The position numbers were made by a program, and so were the translations under genes. The notes beneath the pieces were generated by a model. That model did no database searches, was not told where the DNA came from, and was given only the letters and a program-made list of their open reading frames with translations. Source: Lepidurus packardi (taxonomy: Eukaryota > Arthropoda > Branchiopoda > Notostraca > Triopsidae). From it: a stretch of DNA of 64,000 bases. The stretch is taken from NCBI GenBank assembly GCA_023053545.1, contig JAKZAN010000005.1:7936001-8000000 (forward strand), read 5' to 3'. The first letter of the stretch is position 1. Every line of letters begins with the position of its first letter. Shown piece by piece: positions 58,571 to 64,000 of this stretch.

Positions 58571-60959
58571 TCAAGGCATCTTGGCCACAATCCAAGGTAG
58601 CCTCCCAGTTTTCTTGAACGACCAGTAGTCATAGACAAGTTTGGTAATTACCGCCACAGTTAATAATGCCAAGGACACGTTAAGGATGTCAAAGTAGCTT
58701 AAGTCACTGTCTTTCGTCTCCAAGCACACACTTTGCCGTGATACCGAATTTACCTGTGTGGTGGACAAAAATAAAATAACTATTTATCTCTAAACAAGTT
58801 TCCATCTTCTCGTACCTTTTGCAATGAGTTTATGTCGCCCCACTTCTCGGCGCATCGAACATTTCCAATGTCGTTAATAAACTGAGGATATTTAGCCATA
58901 AAGGACTGTAGAAAGTGCAACAACAATGCAATTAATTGTCGGGAATATTTTTGAGAAAATAAGCTATCATTTTTGACAATATAGTTCAAATTACTTGTAA
59001 GTTAGACGTGGAAGTGCAATCGCATAACCAAGGATTTTTTCCCAAATACATTCGAATTCCGTTGCGGTTGCGTTGAAAGGCGTGATCCAGAGCTTGCGTT
59101 GGTAGCTAATGTACCCAAACGTCACTCGTATAAATAAATTGACCCCTTTCTTGCCTTTGTTCGTGTTACCTGTGTTAATCTATTGCCTTGGATACTCAAC
59201 AAACTGAACGTTTGAATCCAAGTGGAATCTTCTAGCATTGCAATAGAATCTATTTGGTTAAAGTCCGCGTAGACGATAGGTACCTGGGCAAATACTTCAC
59301 TCGTAGCTAAGAGTTTCAAGCTGAGAATCTTTAAACGAAAGGAAATTATACATACGTAAGATTCTATGAACACAGATAAATATGAAATCTACTCTCTAAA
59401 CCTAAACTAAGCCAATGTTACCTTATTGTGGCTCACGTCCAAGGTCACTGACATATTGATTGGCATAACATTAGGCAGGTCGCGTAAACCACTCCCACTG
59501 CAATTGACTAGGGCAGTTGGATACCGATCCTCGGAGAAAACTCGCGGAATCTTGAGTAATTCGCATGTGCAAGAAACCGGGCAATGTTCTTGAAGCCACT
59601 TTTGTAATGCGAGTACTTTGGTTATCGGAAAATCGCGCAACGCGTTTTTTCGGTGACAAGTTGTTTCTCCTTCATTGAAAAGGGGAACCGGAAAGTCAAC
59701 AAGCCAGCGTAACCGTTGGTCACATTCCCAGGGGTTTCCTAATAATGAAAAGCTCTTACAAAGATAAACATTGACAGGAAAAGGTTTCACGACGTGTTTT
59801 ACGTGTTCAAAACAACACATTTTCACTTTAACTACGGGCATTTTAACTTTACTAACGCTTAAATTTATTGTTGGGATAAAAACCGCAGTCAAACGGATAA
59901 TGATATTTTGGGCTGGGCCCAATTAAGTTGAGCCTTGACATGATAAAACAGTTCTGTGAATTGTTAAAGAAGAAACGGCTAGCTTACCAGATAAATCCAG
60001 CGTCGCTAATCGCGTGCAGGGCGCAAGGACGGAATGACTTAATGTAGATAAATTATTATGCGCTATATAAAAATCTACAATTTGGGCCACGTTCGTTAAG
60101 AGCCCTCCACGACTTCCGTCTGGCGTCACCCTAAAAGAAGTTGCCCCTGCTTCTGGCCCCGTTTGCAACTTATTTCGAGCTGTCGCTCCGACATACTTTT
60201 TTCTTTCTCGTCGCCCTACTTCTTTTTGTGGGTTGACTTCATCTTCACCATAAACGTTTGTTGCTACGTCCAACGTAGCCAACGCGTTATGCGACAGATT
60301 TAGGAATAACAAGGAAGGGAGCCAGGGCAATGGATGGGACACGTGCTGCCACAATTTATTCTCCACTAACGATAGGTTTTGCAAATTGGGGAACTTGCGT
60401 AACACGTTCAGGTCAGCACTAACGAAATGACTTTGGCTCACATGCAAAATCTGCACCTGTATAAAAAAAAACAAGTGGGTAAAAAATAATCCCCCTAGAA
60501 GCTACCTGGGTTCTAGATTTTACTTCAGGGTGCAAGTTTAGTGTCAAATTTTTCAACGACTGGAGATTATTACACGTCCAAGTTTCTTCATCACATGAGC
60601 AATGTGTTGGGCATTCCGTTTCGATTGACTCGACAGAAATTGCGAGGCACAGTAGACTTGTGAGGCAAAACGTGAGCACCCTGGAATAATAAGCGCAGGT
60701 AATTAGAGGCCTTTATTGGCAGAAACTGCTGAAACATTAATGAAAGAGAAAGCCTGTTTATCCAATTTCAAGCCTTGGGTCCCGGACTTTAATCTCGTGT
60801 TCGCGTTATATGAACCGCCCGCTAAGCACAGTATGTGTGCCGAGGCAAAACAGATACGACGTTTTTGTCTACACATCAAAGGTTAAAGAGCACAATGTAT
60901 CTGTAAGCACAACGATCATAGGCAGGTTACCTTATAATCAGATCCATGGCCAGATGCAT
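58571..60959 (-). CDS. Toll-like leucine-rich-repeat membrane protein without TIR (halfway-like), about 510 aa, 8 exons
   Basis: Exons: 60931-60959 (or from the second ATG at 60947), 60506-60680, 59988-60456, 59422-59738, 59170-59328, 58995-59105, 58816-58905, 58571-58753. The signal peptide (MDLIIRVLTFCLTSLLCLA) is split by intron 1. Then LRRNT CPTHCSC, a few LRRs (NLQNLSLVENKLW, LLFLNLSHNAL) and LRRCT LDLSGNPWECDQRLRWLV. A second LRRNT CPVSCTC and LRRs (VTLDVSHNK) follow, then LRRCT GKNPWLCDC and one membrane helix (ILNVSLALLTVAVITKLV). It ends in a 20-residue tail with no TIR domain. This double cysteine-flanked arrangement is that of Toll ectodomains and of Drosophila halfway/singed wings 2. 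The name is a tentative family call. A basic insert (GRRERKKYV) interrupts the first LRR block. Ends tail-to-tail with the coiled-coil gene. Confidence 0.85.
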
Positions 60960-62308
60960 TTCTTACACTTATGTTTGTCAAACTGTAACATGTAATGTAT
61001 GACTTTGCAACGAAATCAATCGAAAAAGTCCTTCGGTTTCCTATTGGCGAAACGGCGCACTAAAGTTCATATATTACACGGTCGCACTCCTCATACTAAA
61101 TGAATTGAAGCATCAAAGAGCTCGGCCACAACATAAAAGGTCCGACAGAATTGGGTCAAGATCGTAACTCACTTTCACTGACTCACTCGGCTTATTTCCA
61201 TAAAACCTGAGGTTAAAAGCAAAAATCCTCCCTCCTCACCACTTTGAATACAAAAGTAAGGGATCTAAACTAAAGTTTCTTTTACAACGTTCTACAGTTC
61301 AAATGCGGCTGAGACGGACGGCGCAAGACGTGTGAGATAGGAAAGTCAACAACGCGGGCAGAAGGGCCCCTAGACAGTGCCATGCTACGAGCTCGAGCAC
61401 GCAATACGGAAAGAACGCGTCGAAAACAACTCGTTAAAATCATAGGCGTGGTTCGCTGAAACTTATTCAAACCTAACCGCCTGAGTCAAACGTACGTGTA
61501 ATAATCAAGATTAACACTTTGGCGGCTTTCCCTTGACTGACATTGAGTAAAAAAAAATAGCATTACTGTCAACATCACAAAACCAACATAGAGATAAGTT
61601 GAGCTTCTTTGGAATGTTTTAACGTTTAGGCTTAACCGTATCTCGAGCCAAATTTTTGTGGCAGAAGTACACCCGAAAACTACAGAAATATAGCTGTTAC
61701 TATAGCAACCGACTACCTAACATAATCGAGCTGGAAAAGTGCCTCATTACAAAACCTCCTTCCCGTATTGGCAGCACGCCAAGCGCAACAAGAATAAAAA
61801 ATTGATATGATAAGATTACTGTATTGCAAACAATCAATAAAAGGGAATGCGAATTAGACACTCAATTGCGGGACAGGTTCAATGAAAACTCAACGCTCTT
61901 TGTCTTCGTATAAACTTCCTTTGTCAACAGCTTGATAGTAAACCCACTTAATAGATACCGATAACTGGACGCAATTTAAGCGGTTCGGTTATTTTTACCA
62001 ATAGTGTAAGCCGACTACGACCCCACATAAACGCAATCTTCTTACTCGAATATCTTAGATGCATGAAAAAGTTATTTAGTATAGGGGATCACAACCGTGA
62101 GTGGATGTTTTCGCCAAAGTTTTACTCTTTGGAATTGAGGACTTTGGAAACAGGATAAACAATCAAACAATACCAAATAACATCATAACATCTAGGACAA
62201 ATAAAACAAAAACTTTCACTCACAAAACGTTGTGTCAACATAAAAAATGACTGAGTTTTAAATCAACTTTCTTAAAATTCACCGCATCCACACGGTCTAT
62301 CTTGCAAG
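60960..62308. other. Intergenic: LRR gene promoter side and PITPNC1 3' flank
   Basis: No gene seen. CTTTCAC occurs near 61172 and 62215. A 62-codon minus ORF at 61282-61470 is Arg/Ser-rich and has no supporting splice sites. Confidence 0.5.
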
Positions 62309-63640
62309 TTAGGACCAAGAAAACCAACTTTTAGTACTTTTGCCTTCCACAGGCGTTTTGGGTGACGGTAACGGCGATAATGACGGACTCACGCTGCCAC
62401 TACTGTCTCGAGTGCCATTGGAATACAAGTGGAGCTTATAGTTGGTAGCTTGCTGCATCCTTTTCTCATAATCACGCACAGCTGCTTCATCCATGTCAAG
62501 CCATTGATCCATCCACGCTACAGCTTGCCGATGCCCTACGAGCAAAACCTCACGGATGACCTGGAAGAATACAGGAAAGAGTAACACCCTATCTGAGATA
62601 ATCAATACACGCCAGGAGAAGAAAGACTCCTCGAACGCGTCAAAGTCAACGTAATAAAAGACACCTTTTGGGCGTATTCTTCTATGCGGGTTTGCAAACC
62701 CCAAACATCGAAGGCCACAGAAACGAGTTTGTAGGAACACATGATCGGTGAGGTTCGAGAAATCCAGTCTTCTTCGAAAAGGCCTCGTCCGGTTTTATCG
62801 GACTTGAACTGCCGCAAATCCTAGGCAATCTCGATTAAAAGAAATGAAATGACGAAAATGAAAAGTCCCACTTCTTCAAGTTTGTAATGTTTGGCGGAAA
62901 CTTCGTCAAACACAATATCGACGAAGTCGACAGTTCGCAAGTCCAACTCGTCAGGCGGCAAGCGTAAACACTGATAAGAAAAGTTATAAGATACAACAGT
63001 TGAAGAACTGTTTACTTAGAGGAGAATCATGAACAAATGGCAAATTACGTTATCCGATGTGCCGCCATTGTTCTCGTAGCGGGTTTTGATATGTATGGCA
63101 AATTTGGGCATAAAAGAACACTATAGATACCAACAGACAATTACTATAGAAACCTTCAGTAAACGACGTTCGATTGACTCACGGTATATTCTAGAGAAAC
63201 ATATAGAGACAGCAATTAGAGTAAATAGCTTGAAAAAGGGTAAGTCACCTGTAATTGTAAAAGGGTAGTAATTCCAGGCCTTCTCAGTGATATAAAATAA
63301 TCTGGGTATCAATGATCTTATCCATGATGGTAAACGACTGTACAAAGTTAAATATCAGGTTAGAGAATTCGTTCTTCAGAATGGAGAAACCTTGAAAGGT
63401 GAATGCGTTTTTCTGTAAACTGGCCAAATCCATGCTCAGGGTCTTCGTGCGGAAGATTCTGTATAACTTCTACACCTTCTCCATCATCCGATTGCTCGTG
63501 ACTATGTTTAGCAATCATGTAAAGTTGTCCAATTTTGTACTACGCTAGCACAACATGGGTTAGTAAAAGAAGTAATTAAAAATAGCTTTTACCTCGTCGA
63601 CTGTCAGGGGCATAGGGATCCTGTATTCCTTCGTTAACAT
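62309..63640 (-). CDS. PITPNC1: Phosphatidylinositol transfer protein, PITPNC1/rdgB-beta type, 290 aa, 8 exons
   Basis: Exons: 63593-63640, 63391-63539, 63249-63337, 63183-63190 (8 bases), 63049-63120, 62872-62970, 62665-62820, 62309-62560. The whole PITP fold is present: MLTKEYRIPMPLTVDEYKIG, LYMIAKHSHEQSD, GFGQFTEKRIHLS, PSWIRSLIPRLFYITEKAWN, then EYTCSFMPKF across the microexon, DIVFDEVSAKHY, FKSDKTGRGLFEEDW, PIMCSYKLVSVAFDVWGLQT, and VIREVLLVGHRQAVAWMDQW. The HRQA.AW.D.W. and CSYKLV..F.VWGLQTR matches are closest to PITPNC1, which moves phosphatidylinositol/phosphatidic acid between membranes. The Ser/Pro-rich tail (SPSLSPLPSPKTP) is a likely phospho-regulated 14-3-3 site as in the vertebrate long form (inference). 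Confidence 0.95.
63183..63190 (-). other. PITPNC1: 8-base microexon of PITPNC1
   Basis: On the minus strand the exon reads AATATACC, flanked by the acceptor TTTCTCTAG and the donor GTGAGT. It completes the codons GAA TAT ACC (Glu-Tyr-Thr) between exon 3 (phase 1 end) and exon 5 (phase 0 start). This restores the conserved TITEYTCSF segment that would otherwise be missing. The flanking introns are 58 and 62 bases. Confidence 0.88.
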
Positions 63641-64000
63641 GATTTCTCTTTCTGGTTAATTAAGCTCATCTGGTTTGACGACCATAAGCATAACACTTTG
63701 CACCCAAGTCAAATGAGTATTAATCTTACGACCAGAAAAGAGCACATATCAGATCACTATACCTAAGTTGCACGATAAGAAACCTTTATCAATATCAGGT
63801 AGTTCTAAAAAGCAAAACATTTCAACCGTGGATTATGCTCACGTGAGGTGAAAACAACGTCTGCGCCAAACTGTCTAGGAAAATGGCGCTAAATTTGAAT
63901 ACTTATAAGGAAAATGCGACGTAGATCTACATAAAATTTTCCCGGAAATTTTCAAATATTGTTTAGAATCTTAAGCTAAACTAAATAGTGGTTCCTAATT
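63641..64000. other. Upstream region of PITPNC1
   Basis: Presumed 5' UTR and promoter of PITPNC1. No exon or other gene is recognised before the window ends. Confidence 0.5.

Noticed and set aside
60506-60680. GTG start for the LRR protein at 60679
   Set aside because: An upstream exon with ATG (60947/60959) splices in phase and completes a proper signal peptide.
61282-61470. Arg/Ser-rich minus-strand ORF upstream of the LRR gene
   Set aside because: No splice sites link it to the signal-peptide exon at 60931-60959.

Overview
The window looks like nuclear DNA of an arthropod, most likely a cladoceran crustacean such as Daphnia. The reasons are: intron-dense genes with introns mostly of 50-90 bases and GT-AG ends; short intergenic gaps; moderate AT content; an insect/crustacean-type gustatory receptor with the C-terminal TY(x)5Q-type motif; and gene families typical of arthropods (winged-eye BAH protein, small Maf, simjang/p66, a Toll-like LRR protein without TIR). 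The species is inference. All gene models were assembled by eye from splice sites and family alignment from memory; every internal exon chain given here is in frame when its lengths are summed.

Layout. ADAL (N6-methyl-AMP deaminase) is at 503-2013 (+). A BTB/zinc-finger regulator follows at 2565-5875 (-), with an internal TATA promoter for a BTB-less isoform. A gene-free block of about 7 kb (5.9-13.1 kb) lies upstream of it and is densely studded with GTGAAAG sites. Then come ULK3 kinase (13147-15151, -), a gustatory receptor (15922-17592, -), GATAD2/p66 of the NuRD complex (18580-21850, -), TXNDC11 (23463-26632, -), CHSY1 chondroitin synthase (27684-30884, -), OSTF1 (31466-32313, -), M1AP (32542-34529, -), alkaline ceramidase (35017-36138, -), winged-eye/TNRC18-like (37473-47821, -), small Maf (50318-51084, -), ZNF207/BuGZ (52741-54817, -), a 633-residue coiled-coil protein (55258-58444, +), a Toll-like LRR membrane protein (58571-60959, -) and PITPNC1/rdgB-beta (62309-63640, -).

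These are unrelated housekeeping, developmental and signalling genes, not one pathway. Fourteen of the sixteen genes are on the minus strand. ZNF207 and the coiled-coil gene are divergent over 440 bases; the coiled-coil and LRR genes converge with 126 bases between stop codons. Mobile DNA is limited to two non-coding DNA-transposon-like elements inside introns (20086-20519 in p66, 38752-39578 in winged-eye) and a few local duplications. I saw no retroviral, Polinton or other capsid-bearing element, and no rRNA, tRNA or CRISPR.

Most notable: an 8-base microexon in PITPNC1 that restores a conserved Glu-Tyr-Thr; the alternative promoter and alternative 3' end of the BTB/zinc-finger gene; the Blimp-1-like site cluster upstream of it; an apparent invertebrate ortholog of the meiosis protein M1AP; and the two intronic transposon remnants.
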